64,000 nt of DNA from Corynebacterium oculi (GTDB lineage Bacteria > Actinomycetota > Actinomycetes > Mycobacteriales > Mycobacteriaceae): NCBI RefSeq assembly GCF_001412105.1, contig NZ_LKST01000003.1, forward strand, positions 124,001 to 188,000. The letters are read 5' to 3'. Shown in pieces: positions 55,486 to 64,000 of this stretch. The notes under the pieces are model-generated. The model was not told the DNA's origin, searched no databases, and worked only from the letters and a program-made list of their open reading frames with translations. Position 1 is the stretch's first letter, and every line of letters begins with the position of its first letter. The position numbers and the translations under genes are program-made.

Positions 55486-56265
55486 GTGCGAGTGAATGTC
55501 CTCCCGCGCCGCTTGCTGTACCCGCTCTACGAGGCGCGGCTACGCCTTGAACTCAAGGGGCTGCCGCAGCCCCGCCACGTGGCCGTGATGTGCGACGGCA
55601 ACCGACGCTGGGCCCGCGAGGCGGGTTTCGAGGACGTCAGCCACGGGCACCGCGTGGGGGCGCGCAAGATCGGGGAAATGGTGCGCTGGTGCCGGGATAC
55701 CCAGGTGGAACTGGTCACCGTGTACCTGCTCTCCACCGAGAACCTGCGCCGCAGCCCCGAGGAGCTGGGCATGCTCCTAGATATCATCGCGGACGTGGTG
55801 GACGAGCTGGCTCAGCCGGACAATAACTGCCGCGTGCGCCTAGTGGGCCACCTCGATTTATTGCCCACCGAGGTAGCCCGGCGCATCTCCCGCGCGGTGG
55901 AAACCACCCAGCGGCACACCGGGGTGGCCGTGAACGTGGCGGTGGGCTACGGGGGCCGCCAAGAGATCGTGGACGCGGTGCGAGCCTTGGTGGAACACGA
56001 GGTTGCGGAGGGCACCCCACCGGAACAACTCGCGGAGAAGGTCACGGCGGACTCCATCTCCCGCCACCTCTACACCTCCGGGCAGCCGGATCCCGACCTG
56101 GTGATCCGCACCTCCGGGGAACAGCGCCTCTCCGGCTTCCTGCTGTGGCAGGCCGCGTACTCGGAAATCTGGTTCACCGACACGTACTGGCCGGCCTTCC
56201 GCCGCATCGATTTCCTGCGAGCCCTGCGCGAATACTCCAAGCGCACCCGCCGATTTGGAAAGTAG
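55486..56265 (+). CDS. uppS: Short-chain Z-isoprenyl diphosphate synthase (UppS family)
   Basis: A 259-residue cis-prenyltransferase. HVAVMCDGNRRWAREAGF (catalytic Asp), GARKIGEMVRWC, LSTENLRRSPEEL, VNVAVGYGGRQEIVDA and LVIRTSGEQRLSGFLLWQ are the conserved regions. By synteny with Rv1086 it is probably the Z-farnesyl diphosphate synthase that feeds decaprenyl phosphate synthesis. Start GTG 55486 chosen because GGGAGGG lies 7 bases before it; an earlier GTG at 55444 lacks such a site. Confidence 0.93.
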   Translation: MRVNVLPRRLLYPLYEARLRLELKGLPQPRHVAVMCDGNRRWAREAGFEDVSHGHRVGARKIGEMVRWCRDTQVELVTVYLLSTENLRRSPEELGMLLDIIADVVDELAQPDNNCRVRLVGHLDLLPTEVARRISRAVETTQRHTGVAVNVAVGYGGRQEIVDAVRALVEHEVAEGTPPEQLAEKVTADSISRHLYTSGQPDPDLVIRTSGEQRLSGFLLWQAAYSEIWFTDTYWPAFRRIDFLRALREYSKRTRRFGK

Positions 56266-56277
56266 GTTCTTTACGCC

Positions 56278-56802
56278 GTGATACCTCAGGCCCAGGTGCT
56301 CTACGAATCCACCTATGGTGCCACCCGACGCTATGCCGAGGCCCTGGCGCAGCGACTGGGCACCACCGCCCAGAAAATCCCGGAAACCGGAGTGGCACCG
56401 CAGGAAGGCGGCCCGCTCATCGTACTTTCCCCGGTCTTTGGCCCCAGCATTGCGGCGGCAGCATACGTGGCCCACCATGACCTCGGGGAACGACCCGTGG
56501 CCTGCGTGGCGGTGGGGATGACCCTGGTGGAGGAGGCCCGCCGCAAGGACCAGATGGCCGGAATACTAGGGGCCAAAGCGGAACACACGCAGTGCTTCTA
56601 TCTCCCCGGTGCGCTGTACTACTCGCGCATTTCTACCGTGCACCGTCAGATCATGCGCGGCATCGTGGCGGCGCTGCGGTTCAAGCCGGGGAAGTCAGAA
56701 AACGAACGCGCGATGATCCAGGCCTATAACAAGGACGTGGATCGGGTGGACCTCGGCGAACTTGAGCCCCTGGTGGAGTGGGTGGAAGAGCGTTTGAGTT
56801 GA
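56278..56802 (+). CDS. Flavodoxin-domain protein
   Basis: A 174-residue protein with the FMN phosphate loop VLYESTYGATRRYAEALA at the N-terminus, of the HemG-like flavodoxin family. Residues LIVLSPVFGPSI and CVAVGMTL correspond to the FMN ring-binding loops. Possible roles are electron transfer or a protoporphyrinogen-oxidase-like step; not decided. Starts 12 bases after uppS and is probably in the same operon. Confidence 0.8.
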   Translation: MIPQAQVLYESTYGATRRYAEALAQRLGTTAQKIPETGVAPQEGGPLIVLSPVFGPSIAAAAYVAHHDLGERPVACVAVGMTLVEEARRKDQMAGILGAKAEHTQCFYLPGALYYSRISTVHRQIMRGIVAALRFKPGKSENERAMIQAYNKDVDRVDLGELEPLVEWVEERLS

Positions 56803-56954
56803 GGGCGGATTGACATGCTGGCGGGCCGCTCCTCAGTGGTGACGTCGTGAAATATACGTAGCACGTTTGTCCCAGCGGCCATATACATTGCTTCTTGGGG
56901 GAGGCACGCTAGCTACAATTTTGTCTGTACGTGTGGCCGCTTTCCGGGAGGCTG

Positions 56955-57836
56955 ATGATGGCGGTGGCAAAGACGGTGACTTTGTTCTTGATGGACGGCT
57001 CACCATCTGGACGGATTAAATCTTCCTTGACTAACTGGATCGGGCGAGTATACCTGATTCCGCGTACCGATCTAGCGAGGAGTAAGAATCGTCCCGAACT
57101 CAATCAAACCGGCGTTTATATTCTGCTTGGTACGGATAGTGAGACTGGCGAGGAGAGGGCTTACATCGGTCAAGCGAGGGAACGCAAGAATGGTAATGGT
57201 GTATTGGGGAGAGTGGTTGAGCATGTGGGAGAGGAAAAATTAGACTATTTGACGCATGCCATCATGATTATTGCCTCGGATGATTCCCTGGGGCCTACCG
57301 AAATATCGTATCTGGAAAACGCTTTTTACCGGCAAGCGGTCGCGGCAGGCAGGGTGTGTACCACAAACGGCAATGATCCGTCGCCCGGAAATGTTACGGA
57401 AGAGAAGGAAGCGGAACTCATTGAGTTCATTGAGTTTGCAAAGATCGCTATTCGTTCACTTGGTTATCGTTTGTTTGACCCCGTCGATGAAGCCAAAATA
57501 AATTCTAACGAGGCGGCTGAGCCGCTGCTCTACCTCGATGGATCTGGTGCCTCAGGGCGCGGGCGGCAGACCGCTGACGGGTTCATTGTGTTGGCTGGGT
57601 TGAAGCTCCGACCGGACATGACTCGTTCTGTCCCGGACGCCGCTAGAGTGAACCGCACGAAATACGCCGAGAGGATCAATTCAGAATATGTTCTTGTGCA
57701 GGACACTTTGTTTAGTTCACCGTCAGCGGCCTCTGATTTTCTGACCGGATCATCTACCAGCGGTAAGGCCTTTTGGAAGAACGCTCATGGCGTGACACTG
57801 CGTGACTTAGAACAAGAAGAACTTGCACTTTCCTAA
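56955..57836 (+). CDS. GIY-YIG nuclease family protein with DUF4357 domain
   Basis: A 293-residue protein. GVYILLG, then AYIGQA near residues 55-75, is the GIY-YIG signature, followed by the conserved Arg and the Glu in the ENAF stretch. The C-terminus ([20 protein letters not shown]) is a DUF4357 domain. Such proteins are small endonucleases of unknown role, often near restriction or mobile genes. GC and codon use are clearly lower than on either side, suggesting transfer. GGGAGG precedes tandem ATGs at 56955 and 56958; TACAAT at 56914-56919 is a probable -10. Its stop overlaps coaA by 4 bases, convergent. Confidence 0.85.
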   Translation: MMAVAKTVTLFLMDGSPSGRIKSSLTNWIGRVYLIPRTDLARSKNRPELNQTGVYILLGTDSETGEERAYIGQARERKNGNGVLGRVVEHVGEEKLDYLTHAIMIIASDDSLGPTEISYLENAFYRQAVAAGRVCTTNGNDPSPGNVTEEKEAELIEFIEFAKIAIRSLGYRLFDPVDEAKINSNEAAEPLLYLDGSGASGRGRQTADGFIVLAGLKLRPDMTRSVPDAARVNRTKYAERINSEYVLVQDTLFSSPSAASDFLTGSSTSGKAFWKNAHGVTLRDLEQEELALS

Positions 57837-58777
57837 ATCTTCCTCAACCGCACCCGCTGTACACGATGATCGCTGTCCTTGGTGAGCACCAGGGAGGCAC
57901 GCACGCGGGTGGGCAGGATGTTTTCCACCAGGTTGGGCAGGTTGATGGATTGCCAGATCTCGCGGGCGGCGTCGGTAGCGGCGGCGTCGTCAAGCTCCGC
58001 GAAGTGCCGGAAGTGCGCGCCGGGGCGTCGGAAAGCCCCCTCGCGCATGGTGAGGAAGCGATCGATGTACCACTGCTCGATCACGGAGGTGCGCGCGTCC
58101 ACGTACACGGAGAAGTCGAAGAGATCGGAGACCATGAGCGTGGGGCCGGTTTGGAGCACGTTGAGCCCCTCAAGGATCAGGATGTCCGGGCGGCGCACCA
58201 CGTAGTGCTCGTCGGGGACACGGTCGTAGAGGTGGTGGGAGTACACGGGGGCGTGGGCCTCCGGGACCCCGGATTTCACCTCGGTGACAAAGCGCAGCAG
58301 GGCGCGGCGGTCATAGGACTCGGGGAAGCCCTTGCGGTTCATCATGCGGCGCTGGCGGAGTTCGGCGGCGGGGTAGAGGAAGCCGTCTGTGGTGACCAGA
58401 TCCACCTTGGGGTGGGATTCCCAGCGCTGGAGAAGAACCTGGAGCACGCGAGCGGTGGTGGATTTGCCCACGGCCACGGAGCCGGCCAGGCCGATGATGA
58501 ACGGCGGGTGCTCGTGGCCGCTGGGGGAGCGCTGGGTGCCGTCGAGGAAGGTCTCGGTGGCGTCGCTGAGCTTCTGGCGCGCGGCCACCTGGAGGTGGAT
58601 GAGGCGGCTGAGCGGCAGATATACCTCCGCCACCTCCGCGAGGTCGATGTTTTCTCCGATGCCGCGCAGCTGTACCACCTCTTCCTCGGTGAGCACCAGG
58701 GGCATGGATTGGCGCAGCTGGCCCCACTGGGAGCGATCAAAATCGAGGTAGGGGCTGGCGACGGTGGCACGCGACAT
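57833..58777 (-). CDS. coaA: Pantothenate kinase type I
   Basis: Phosphorylates pantothenate, the first step of CoA synthesis. The protein has 314 residues starting [18 protein letters not shown]. It has [10 protein letters not shown], Walker [18 protein letters not shown] near 95-111, VTTDGFLYP and [11 protein letters not shown]. An ATG three codons upstream (58786) is possible. Divergent from glyA as in mycobacteria and corynebacteria. Confidence 0.96.
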   Translation of the reverse strand: MSRATVASPYLDFDRSQWGQLRQSMPLVLTEEEVVQLRGIGENIDLAEVAEVYLPLSRLIHLQVAARQKLSDATETFLDGTQRSPSGHEHPPFIIGLAGSVAVGKSTTARVLQVLLQRWESHPKVDLVTTDGFLYPAAELRQRRMMNRKGFPESYDRRALLRFVTEVKSGVPEAHAPVYSHHLYDRVPDEHYVVRRPDILILEGLNVLQTGPTLMVSDLFDFSVYVDARTSVIEQWYIDRFLTMREGAFRRPGAHFRHFAELDDAAATDAAREIWQSINLPNLVENILPTRVRASLVLTKDSDHRVQRVRLRKI

Positions 58778-58885
58778 GCCCACCATTGTGCCCTGCGTGC
58801 ATGAAAGAGATGAGCAATGGGCCGGGATACCGCTACACTTTCAGGAGAAGACTCTGCATTCTACGGAAAGGTGGCTCAGGCCGCG

Positions 58886-60178
58886 ATGAGCAAGGACGTG
58901 CGCACAACCCCCCTGGCGGAGCTAGACCTGGAGGTCGCGGCGGCGATCTCGGGTGAGTTGAACCGCCAGCGCAGCACCCTGGAAATGATCGCCTCGGAGA
59001 ACTTTGTGCCGCGCGCGGTGCTGGAGGCACAGGGATCGGTGCTCACCAACAAGTACGCCGAGGGGTATCCGGGCCGCCGCTACTACGGCGGCTGCGAGCA
59101 CGTGGACGTGATCGAGGACCTCGCGCGGGATCGTGCCACCGCTCTGTTTGGCGCGGAATACGCCAACGTGCAGCCGCACTCCGGGGCGCAGGCCAATGCC
59201 GCCGTTTTGCACGCCGCCGCCCGCCCCGGTGATAAGATCATGGGCCTCTCCCTGGCCCACGGCGGGCACCTCACCCACGGCATGAAGATCAATTTCTCCG
59301 GGCGCCTCTATGACGTGGTGGCTTATGAGGTGGACCCGGAGACCATGCGCATTGATATGGATCGGGTGCGGGAACTGGCCCTGGAGCACCGCCCCAAGGT
59401 GCTCATCGCCGGATGGTCCGCCTACCCGCGCACCATCGACTTCGCGGCCTTCCGATCCATCGCCGACGAGGTGGGGGCCGTGCTGTGGACGGACATGGCG
59501 CACTTTGCGGGCCTGGTGGCGGCGGGCCTGCACCCCTCCCCGGTACCGCACTCGGACATCGTTTCGAGCACCGTGCACAAGACCCTGGGCGGGCCGCGCT
59601 CTGGCCTGATCCTGGCCAAGGAGGAGTGGGCCAAGAAGCTCAACTCTGCGGTGTTCCCCGGCCAGCAGGGCGGCCCGCTCATGCACGTGGTGGCGGCCAA
59701 GGCCACGGCGCTGAAGATCGCCGGGACCGAGGAGTTTAAGGATCGCCAGGCCCGCACCCTGGAGGGCGCGCGCCTGGTGGCCGAGCGCCTGACCGCCGCA
59801 GATTGCCGCGAGGCCGGGGTGGACGTGCTCACCGGCGGCACCGACGTCCACCTGGTGCTGGCGGATCTGCGTAACTCCAATCTGGACGGGCAGCAGGCGG
59901 AGGATCTGCTGCACCAGGTGGGGATCACCGTGAACCGTAACGCCGTGCCCTTCGATCCGCGCCCGCCGGCAGTGTCCTCGGGCCTGCGCATCGGCACCTC
60001 GGCGCTGGCCACCCGGGGCCTGGACGCCACGGCCTTCGAGGAGGTGGCGGACATCATCGGCACCGCCCTGGCGGCGGGCCAGAACGCGGACGTGGAGGCG
60101 CTGCGCGCCCGCGTGGGCAAGATCGCCGAGCACTACCCGCTGTACGAGGGCATCGAGGACTGGAAGATGCTGGGCTAG
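58886..60178 (+). CDS. glyA: Serine hydroxymethyltransferase
   Basis: A PLP enzyme converting serine to glycine and charging tetrahydrofolate. The 430-residue protein has [44 protein letters not shown], the PLP Lys in [14 protein letters not shown] and [13 protein letters not shown]. The start at 58886 is chosen by homology; coding-like sequence upstream is short and not conserved-looking. Has its own terminator. Confidence 0.97.
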   Translation: MSKDVRTTPLAELDLEVAAAISGELNRQRSTLEMIASENFVPRAVLEAQGSVLTNKYAEGYPGRRYYGGCEHVDVIEDLARDRATALFGAEYANVQPHSGAQANAAVLHAAARPGDKIMGLSLAHGGHLTHGMKINFSGRLYDVVAYEVDPETMRIDMDRVRELALEHRPKVLIAGWSAYPRTIDFAAFRSIADEVGAVLWTDMAHFAGLVAAGLHPSPVPHSDIVSSTVHKTLGGPRSGLILAKEEWAKKLNSAVFPGQQGGPLMHVVAAKATALKIAGTEEFKDRQARTLEGARLVAERLTAADCREAGVDVLTGGTDVHLVLADLRNSNLDGQQAEDLLHQVGITVNRNAVPFDPRPPAVSSGLRIGTSALATRGLDATAFEEVADIIGTALAAGQNADVEALRARVGKIAEHYPLYEGIEDWKMLG

Positions 60179-60224
60179 GCTCCCCTCCCCGGCCCCCGGC
60201 CGTGGGTGGGGGCAACCTCCGTCC

Positions 60225-60256
60225 AACCCCCCGCTCCCACACTCGGCGGGGGTTTA
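60225..60256 (+). terminator. Rho-independent terminator after glyA
   Basis: AACCCCCCGC (60225-60234) pairs with GCGGGGGTT (60246-60254) with one bulged C, 11-base loop, then TTATT. It lies 47 bases past the glyA stop, between convergent genes. Confidence 0.7.
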
Positions 60257-60273
60257 TTGGATCGAGGGGCGGG

Positions 60274-60666
60274 CTAGGAAGAGCGCTTGCCGTCTGCTTC
60301 CTCTTCCGTGGCACGTCCCTCCGCCAGAGCGGTGCGTTCCCGGCCCAGCCACTCCGGCTGGTGGGCGAGCAGCTCCTTAATCTCCTGGGTGGTGAGCGGC
60401 TTGTCCATGTCGTGCCTCTTCAAGGCGGCGATGGTAATGCCCAGCTTTTGGGCCACCACCGGGCGCGGGTGTGGGCCGGTGCGGCGCAGCTCCGCTAGCC
60501 ACTCGGGAGGGTTGTTCTGTAATTCGCGCAGGCGCGCGTGGGTAATCGCGGTGCCTTGAAACTCCTCCGGTGCGGCGGGCAGGTAAATGCCGAGTTTTTT
60601 AGCCGCAGTCTGGGGCTTCATTGCGGTGCCGGAGGGGGTGCGCTGATCCTGATGAGATTCGCTCAT
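60274..60666 (-). CDS. DUF5997 family protein
   Basis: A 130-residue basic/acidic protein of an actinobacterial family (DUF5997): KPQTAAKKLGIYLPAAPEEF, then AITHARLRELQNNPPEWL, then AQKLGITIAALKRH. Two similar helical units (LxxxPPEWLAELR and LLAHQPEWLGRER) are visible, so it may be an internal repeat that binds nucleic acid or protein. It is divergent from a LysR-substrate-like gene, 25 bases between starts; the pair is often found together. Confidence 0.8.
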   Translation of the reverse strand: MSESHQDQRTPSGTAMKPQTAAKKLGIYLPAAPEEFQGTAITHARLRELQNNPPEWLAELRRTGPHPRPVVAQKLGITIAALKRHDMDKPLTTQEIKELLAHQPEWLGRERTALAEGRATEEEADGKRSS

Positions 60667-60691
60667 GGTGTCTCACGGTAGCATTACCGGC

Positions 60692-61387
60692 ATGTTGCGC
60701 CTTGCTTTTGTCACCGGCACGGAACCGGGAAAGTGGTTTGACCGCTTTGCGCAGCGCACCCGGCACGGGGGGATCGAGCCCCGCGATAGCGATGATCCGA
60801 TGGTCCTGCTGGAATCCGGCGCGGTGGATCTGGCCTTGGTGCGGCTGCCCGATGCCCGGATGACCGAGCGGTATCACCGGGTGGTTCTCTACTCCGAGGC
60901 GCGGGGGGTGGCGGTGCCCAAGGAGAGCGTCTTTGCCGAGGTGGGGCAGCCGGTACCGGCGGTGGAGCTGGACGGGGAGATGGTGCAGTATCGCCTGCCG
61001 GAGTCCGGGGAGGCGGATGTGGCAGCGGTGCGCGCGGCGCTTCAGGTGGTGGCCGCGAACGTGGGCGTGGTGATAGCCCCTCGGCCGTTGCTGAAGATTC
61101 TGAGCCGCAAGCAGGTGGTGCCCCTGGAATTGCTGGACGAGTCCGTGCCGCAGACGAGCATCGCCCTGGTGTGGCTCAAGGAGCGAGACGGCGACGCGAT
61201 CCAGGACTTTGTGGGCATCGCACGCGGGCGCACCAGCAACTCCTCCCGCCAGGCGGCCCCCAAACGCAGCGCCAGGGAGAAAACCAAGGCCAAACAGGCC
61301 AGAAGAGCACAGGATAAGAAGAATGGTGCGCCGGGAACAAGGAAAGCACCGGGCAAGCGCGCGAATCAGCGCAGGAGGAAGCGATGA
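60692..61387 (+). CDS. LysR substrate-binding-domain-like protein without HTH
   Basis: A 231-residue protein. The first 170 residues resemble the periplasmic-binding-fold effector domain of LysR regulators (LRLAFVTGTEPGKWFDRFA, then LESGAVDLALVRLP, then ANVGVVIAPRPLLKI), but no DNA-binding domain precedes it. The last 60 residues are a Lys/Arg-rich, probably disordered tail that could contact nucleic acid. It shares a very short divergent region with the DUF5997 gene, a conserved partner. ATG 60692 is chosen as start. Its stop overlaps the lipoprotein start (ATGA). Confidence 0.75.
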   Translation: MLRLAFVTGTEPGKWFDRFAQRTRHGGIEPRDSDDPMVLLESGAVDLALVRLPDARMTERYHRVVLYSEARGVAVPKESVFAEVGQPVPAVELDGEMVQYRLPESGEADVAAVRAALQVVAANVGVVIAPRPLLKILSRKQVVPLELLDESVPQTSIALVWLKERDGDAIQDFVGIARGRTSNSSRQAAPKRSAREKTKAKQARRAQDKKNGAPGTRKAPGKRANQRRRKR

Positions 61388-61878
61388 ACAGAACCGTGAT
61401 CGTGGCTGCGGCGGCGCTGGCGCTGGGAGCGGGCATCCTAAGCGGGTGTACCCCCACGGAGAACGTGGCGGGGACGGCACGCGGCGGCGGCCCCGGAGGT
61501 GAACCGAGCGTCTCCGCTTCCTCCCCGGCCCCCACGGAGGGGAAACTGCCCGAGGAAGTGGAGCGCGCCGTGGCCACGGCGGAAAAAGAGGGGGTGGAGG
61601 TGGTTGCGGTAACCACGGCGGATAAGCAGCGCTACCTCGTTGAACTCAACGACGGTGTCTCCCTGGTGTACTCCCCGGACACGGGAATGCAGAAGATCAG
61701 CGGGAAGATCGCCGGGATCTGGATGGGCGAGGGGGCGCTCAGCGCCCCGGTGGGATTGCCGGTGGCGGCGGAGGAGGCGCTGCCGGAGGAGCGGGGCTGG
61801 ACGCAGAAGTTCGAGCGCGGCCAGATCTCCTGGGCGCGCGATGAGAAGGATCAATACCAGGTGGAGGTGCAGTCCTAG
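61384..61878 (+). CDS. Putative lipoprotein with an LGFP-like repeat
   Basis: A 164-residue protein with signal peptide and lipobox LSGC (Cys at about 22), a low-complexity Gly/Ser/Pro linker and a C-terminal region. There APVGLPVAAEEALPEERGWT followed by KFERGQISW resembles one LGFP repeat, a module of actinobacterial envelope proteins. It would sit on the outer face of the membrane, perhaps contacting the cell wall. Translationally coupled to the previous gene. Confidence 0.75.
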   Translation: MNRTVIVAAAALALGAGILSGCTPTENVAGTARGGGPGGEPSVSASSPAPTEGKLPEEVERAVATAEKEGVEVVAVTTADKQRYLVELNDGVSLVYSPDTGMQKISGKIAGIWMGEGALSAPVGLPVAAEEALPEERGWTQKFERGQISWARDEKDQYQVEVQS

Positions 61879-61973
61879 CGGGGACGTCCGATACGCAAAA
61901 AGTTCACCCCGCGTTTAACTGCTATCCATCTTTGCTTTCTACCCTCGGCGGCGTGGTCACCTCGCGCCGGATC

Positions 61974-62005
61974 AGCCCCCGTCCCAGCCCTTGGGCACGG
62001 GGGCT
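61974..62005 (+). promoter_or_regulatory. Long GC-rich hairpin upstream of the PIN-PhoH gene
   Basis: AGCCCCCGT (61974-61982) pairs with ACGGGGGCT (61997-62005), and inside it CCCA pairs with TGGG, giving a stem of about 13 bp with one bulge and a 5-base loop. No T run follows. It lies 48 bases before the start and may be a leader structure or weak terminator of the upstream lipoprotein gene. Confidence 0.4.
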
Positions 62006-62053
62006 CGTGCGTGTGGTGTTCTTCCTCGTTCCCCATGATCTAAGGAATCGCTC

Positions 62054-63361
62054 ATGCCTGCCCACACCTACGTGATTGATACCTCGGTGCTGCTTTCCGA
62101 TCCCTTCTGCCTGACCAAGTTCGCAGAGCACCACGTGATCCTGCCGCTGGCGGTGATCTCGGAACTGGAGGCCAAGCGCCAGCACCCGGAGTTGGGTTGG
62201 TTTGCGCGCGAGGCCCTGCGCCACCTAGAGGAGCTGCGCGGCACGTATGGGCGGTTGGATAGGCCGGTGCCCGCCAACGCCGAAGGCGGCACGCTGCGGG
62301 TGGAACTCAACCACCAGGATCAGTCCGTGCTGCCCACAGCCCTGCGCGGTGAGGGCGGCGACCAGCGTATTCTGGCCTGCGCGCTCCACCTCCAGCAGGA
62401 GGGACACGAGGTGACGCTGGTGACCAAGGACGTGCCCCTGCGCGTAAAAGCCGGGGCGATCGGGGTGGACGCGGACGAATACCACGCCCAGGACGTGGTG
62501 CTCACCGGCTACTCCGGCATGGGTACGCTGCATGTGCCGGGGGAGCTTATCGACGCCCTCTTTACCCACGGTGAGGTGGAGCTGCCAGAGGGGGAGACGC
62601 AGGAGGGCACCCCGGTGCGCGCGCTGCCGCTGCACTGCGGGCTGCGATTACAGGCGGCCACGCAGTCCGCGCTGGCGCGCGTGGCGGTGGGCCGTCTGGT
62701 GTTGGTGCCGGGCGATCAGCAGGCCTTTGGCCTCCACGGGCGTTCCGCTGAGCAACGGGTGGCGCTGGCCCTGCTTAACGATCCCGAGGTGGGGATAGTT
62801 TCCCTCGGCGGGCGCGCGGGCACGGGAAAGTCCGCCCTGGCTCTGTGCTCGGGCCTAGAGGCGGTATTGGAGCGCCGCGAGCATAAAAAGATCGTGGTAT
62901 TCCGCCCCCTCTACGCCGTGGGCGGGCAGTCCCTGGGATTTTTGCCCGGCTCGGAGGATGAGAAGATGAATCCCTGGGCCCAGGCGGTGTATGACACGCT
63001 CTCGGGGTTGGTTTCCGAGCACGTGGTGGAGGAGATACACGCGCGCGGCCTGCTGGAAGTCCTGCCGCTCACGCACATTCGTGGGCGTAGCCTGCACGAT
63101 TCCTTCGTGATCGTGGACGAGGCGCAGTCCCTGGAACGCAACGTGCTGCTTACCGTGCTCTCCCGCCTGGGGGCGGGCTCGCGGGTGGTGCTTACTCACG
63201 ACGTCGCCCAGCGCGATAACCTCCGCGTGGGCCGCCACGACGGCGTGCAGGCGGTGATTGAAAAGCTCAAGGGCCACGAGCTCTTCGCCCACATCACCCT
63301 GCACCGCTCGGAACGCTCCGCGATCGCGGAGCTGGTCACAGACCTCCTGGAGGATCGTTAA
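62054..63361 (+). CDS. phoH2: PIN-PhoH fusion protein (PhoH2)
   Basis: A 435-residue protein combining an N-terminal PIN ribonuclease domain ([13 protein letters not shown] with the catalytic Asp; [23 protein letters not shown]) with a C-terminal PhoH ATPase ([15 protein letters not shown]alker A near 250-264, [13 protein letters not shown]alker [10 protein letters not shown]). Mycobacterial PhoH2 is known to be an ATP-dependent RNA helicase/RNase; the same is inferred here. Start ATG 62054 follows TAAGGA. No separate phoAT-type antitoxin gene is seen upstream. Confidence 0.94.
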   Translation: MPAHTYVIDTSVLLSDPFCLTKFAEHHVILPLAVISELEAKRQHPELGWFAREALRHLEELRGTYGRLDRPVPANAEGGTLRVELNHQDQSVLPTALRGEGGDQRILACALHLQQEGHEVTLVTKDVPLRVKAGAIGVDADEYHAQDVVLTGYSGMGTLHVPGELIDALFTHGEVELPEGETQEGTPVRALPLHCGLRLQAATQSALARVAVGRLVLVPGDQQAFGLHGRSAEQRVALALLNDPEVGIVSLGGRAGTGKSALALCSGLEAVLERREHKKIVVFRPLYAVGGQSLGFLPGSEDEKMNPWAQAVYDTLSGLVSEHVVEEIHARGLLEVLPLTHIRGRSLHDSFVIVDEAQSLERNVLLTVLSRLGAGSRVVLTHDVAQRDNLRVGRHDGVQAVIEKLKGHELFAHITLHRSERSAIAELVTDLLEDR

Positions 63362-63381
63362 GGGGAGCGCACGGGCCTCGG

Positions 63382-63410
63382 TTGCGTGTGGCGGTGGAAA
63401 GCGTCACAAT
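63382..63410 (+). promoter_or_regulatory. Promoter of the GNAT gene, leaderless
   Basis: TTGCGT (63382-63387) and CACAAT (63405-63410) are 17 bases apart; transcription would begin at about 63417, next to the ATG at 63418. No Shine-Dalgarno is seen before that ATG. Confidence 0.5.
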
Positions 63411-63417
63411 CGTCATC

Positions 63418-63969
63418 ATGTCACAAGCCTCCTTTAGGATTAGAGCGTTCGAGGAACGGGACTTCCCGCAGGTGCAGGCCATTTATGAACATGGCCTGGA
63501 CACGGGGCACGCCACCTATGAACGTAAGGCGCCTACCTGGGAGAAGTTCCGCACCTCCAAGATCATGGAGACCGTCTTTGTAGCGGTGGAGGAGTCCGAT
63601 GACGCCAAGGTGCTTGGCTGGGTTTCGGCCGCACCCGTTTCTTCCCGCCAGGTGTTTAGCGGGGTGGTGGAGGATTCCATCTACATCGGCCCGGAGGCCA
63701 GGGGGCGCGGCATCGCCGGGGCGCTGCTCGATCACCTGGTGGACACCTGCACCAAACTGGGCAAGTGGGCCATTCACTCCTGGATCTTCCCGGAGAACGA
63801 GGGCTCGGCCAAGCTGCACGAATCCCGAGGCTTTGACAAGGTGGGCACCTATCACCACCTGGCCAAGATGCCCTACGGGGAGATGGCCGGGCAGTGGCGA
63901 GACACCGATGTCTGGGAAAAGCTCCTGCCCAAGCCCGAGATAGCGGTGGAGGATCTGCCCGATAACTAA
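63418..63969 (+). CDS. GNAT acetyltransferase (phosphinothricin acetyltransferase-like)
   Basis: A 183-residue GNAT enzyme of the PAT/YncA (MnaT) group: FRIRAFEERDFPQVQAIYEH, GLDTGHATYE, VEDSIYIGPEARGRGIAGAL with the acetyl-CoA loop near 94-101, and WIFPENEGSAKLHESRGF. Likely substrates are methionine sulfone/sulfoximine, phosphinothricin-like compounds or amino acid amides. The start is set at the ATG 63418, which agrees with the leaderless promoter. Confidence 0.9.
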   Translation: MSQASFRIRAFEERDFPQVQAIYEHGLDTGHATYERKAPTWEKFRTSKIMETVFVAVEESDDAKVLGWVSAAPVSSRQVFSGVVEDSIYIGPEARGRGIAGALLDHLVDTCTKLGKWAIHSWIFPENEGSAKLHESRGFDKVGTYHHLAKMPYGEMAGQWRDTDVWEKLLPKPEIAVEDLPDN

Positions 63970-64000
63970 CCACGCCAGTTTTCCGGCGGGGCTGGTTTTT
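63970..64000 (+). terminator. Probable terminator at window end
   Basis: CCACGCCAG and GGCGGGGCTGG can form an imperfect hairpin, followed by TTTTT at 63996-64000. It directly follows the GNAT stop. Confidence 0.5.

Noticed and set aside
58778..58885. Glycine or tetrahydrofolate riboswitch before glyA
   Set aside because: The gap is only about 108 bases and I see no conserved riboswitch core or terminator structure.

Overview
The window looks like a chromosomal segment of a high-GC Gram-positive bacterium, most probably a Corynebacterium. The evidence is gene order: prs-glmU, mfd, mazG-eno-ftsB-DUF501-ppx, greA-DUF4307-mca-(small membrane protein)-short-chain Z-prenyl synthase, coaA, glyA and a PIN-PhoH protein. 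These blocks are arranged as I know them from corynebacteria and mycobacteria. Mycothiol (mca), leaderless-looking promoters, and DtxR- and MntR-type operators fit the same group. I see no insertion sequence, integrase, CRISPR array or replication origin.

Layout. 1-2.2 kb: a small secreted cysteine-containing protein followed by its own ABC transporter (ATPase cut by the window edge). 2.4-12.3 kb: mostly core genes (pth, pth2, rplY, prs, glmU) with a nitronate monooxygenase, a secreted intradiol-dioxygenase lipoprotein, an FAH-family hydrolase and two tandem 4-TM proteins. 12.4-14.7 kb: a Tat multicopper oxidase, then a small EndoU-type nuclease toxin overlapping a probable immunity gene. 14.8-23.9 kb (minus strand): the most unusual block. 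It is a five-gene operon in which every junction is a 4-base ATGA overlap: a PaaK-like ligase, an MFS exporter, a GNAT protein, a LuxE-like acyl-protein synthetase and a LuxC reductase fused to a second PaaK-like ligase. An ABC exporter with a frameshifted permease follows it. 24.4-29.3 kb: a secreted serine protease, tRNA-Gln and mfd. 29.5-37.8 kb: arcD-arcA-arcB-arcC-argR, then pyrR-pyrB-pyrC. 37.8-43 kb: a decayed lipoprotein gene, a second ArcD-type antiporter, a small antitoxin-like protein, mazG, a lytic transglycosylase and enolase. 43.2-46 kb: a block between eno and ftsB holding a frameshifted poly-G protease gene, a secreted lipase and an MntR-type regulator. 46-48.2 kb: ftsB, DUF501, ppx and tRNA-Leu. 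48.2-51.6 kb: a broken AAA ATPase gene, an iron-box-preceded secreted esterase, and mntH under an MntR-type operator. 51.7-64 kb: conserved housekeeping genes with one low-GC GIY-YIG islet.

How parts fit together. Arginine enters by ArcD and is converted by ArcA, ArcB and ArcC to ornithine, ATP, NH3 and CO2. ArcB releases carbamoyl phosphate, which is also the substrate of PyrB a few genes downstream, and carAB does not follow pyrC here. MntR and MntH in the same window, with a GTTCAA-N4-TTGAAC operator before mntH, form a self-contained manganese circuit. The LuxC/LuxE/PaaK operon looks like a carboxylate activation and reduction pathway with acyltransfer and export steps; its product cannot be told from sequence.

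Clear reading-frame breaks are confined to accessory genes (dioxygenase N-terminus, FtsX-type permease, poly-G protease, lipoprotein, AAA ATPase). The larger set of housekeeping genes is intact. This argues for real gene decay or phase variation rather than random sequencing error.
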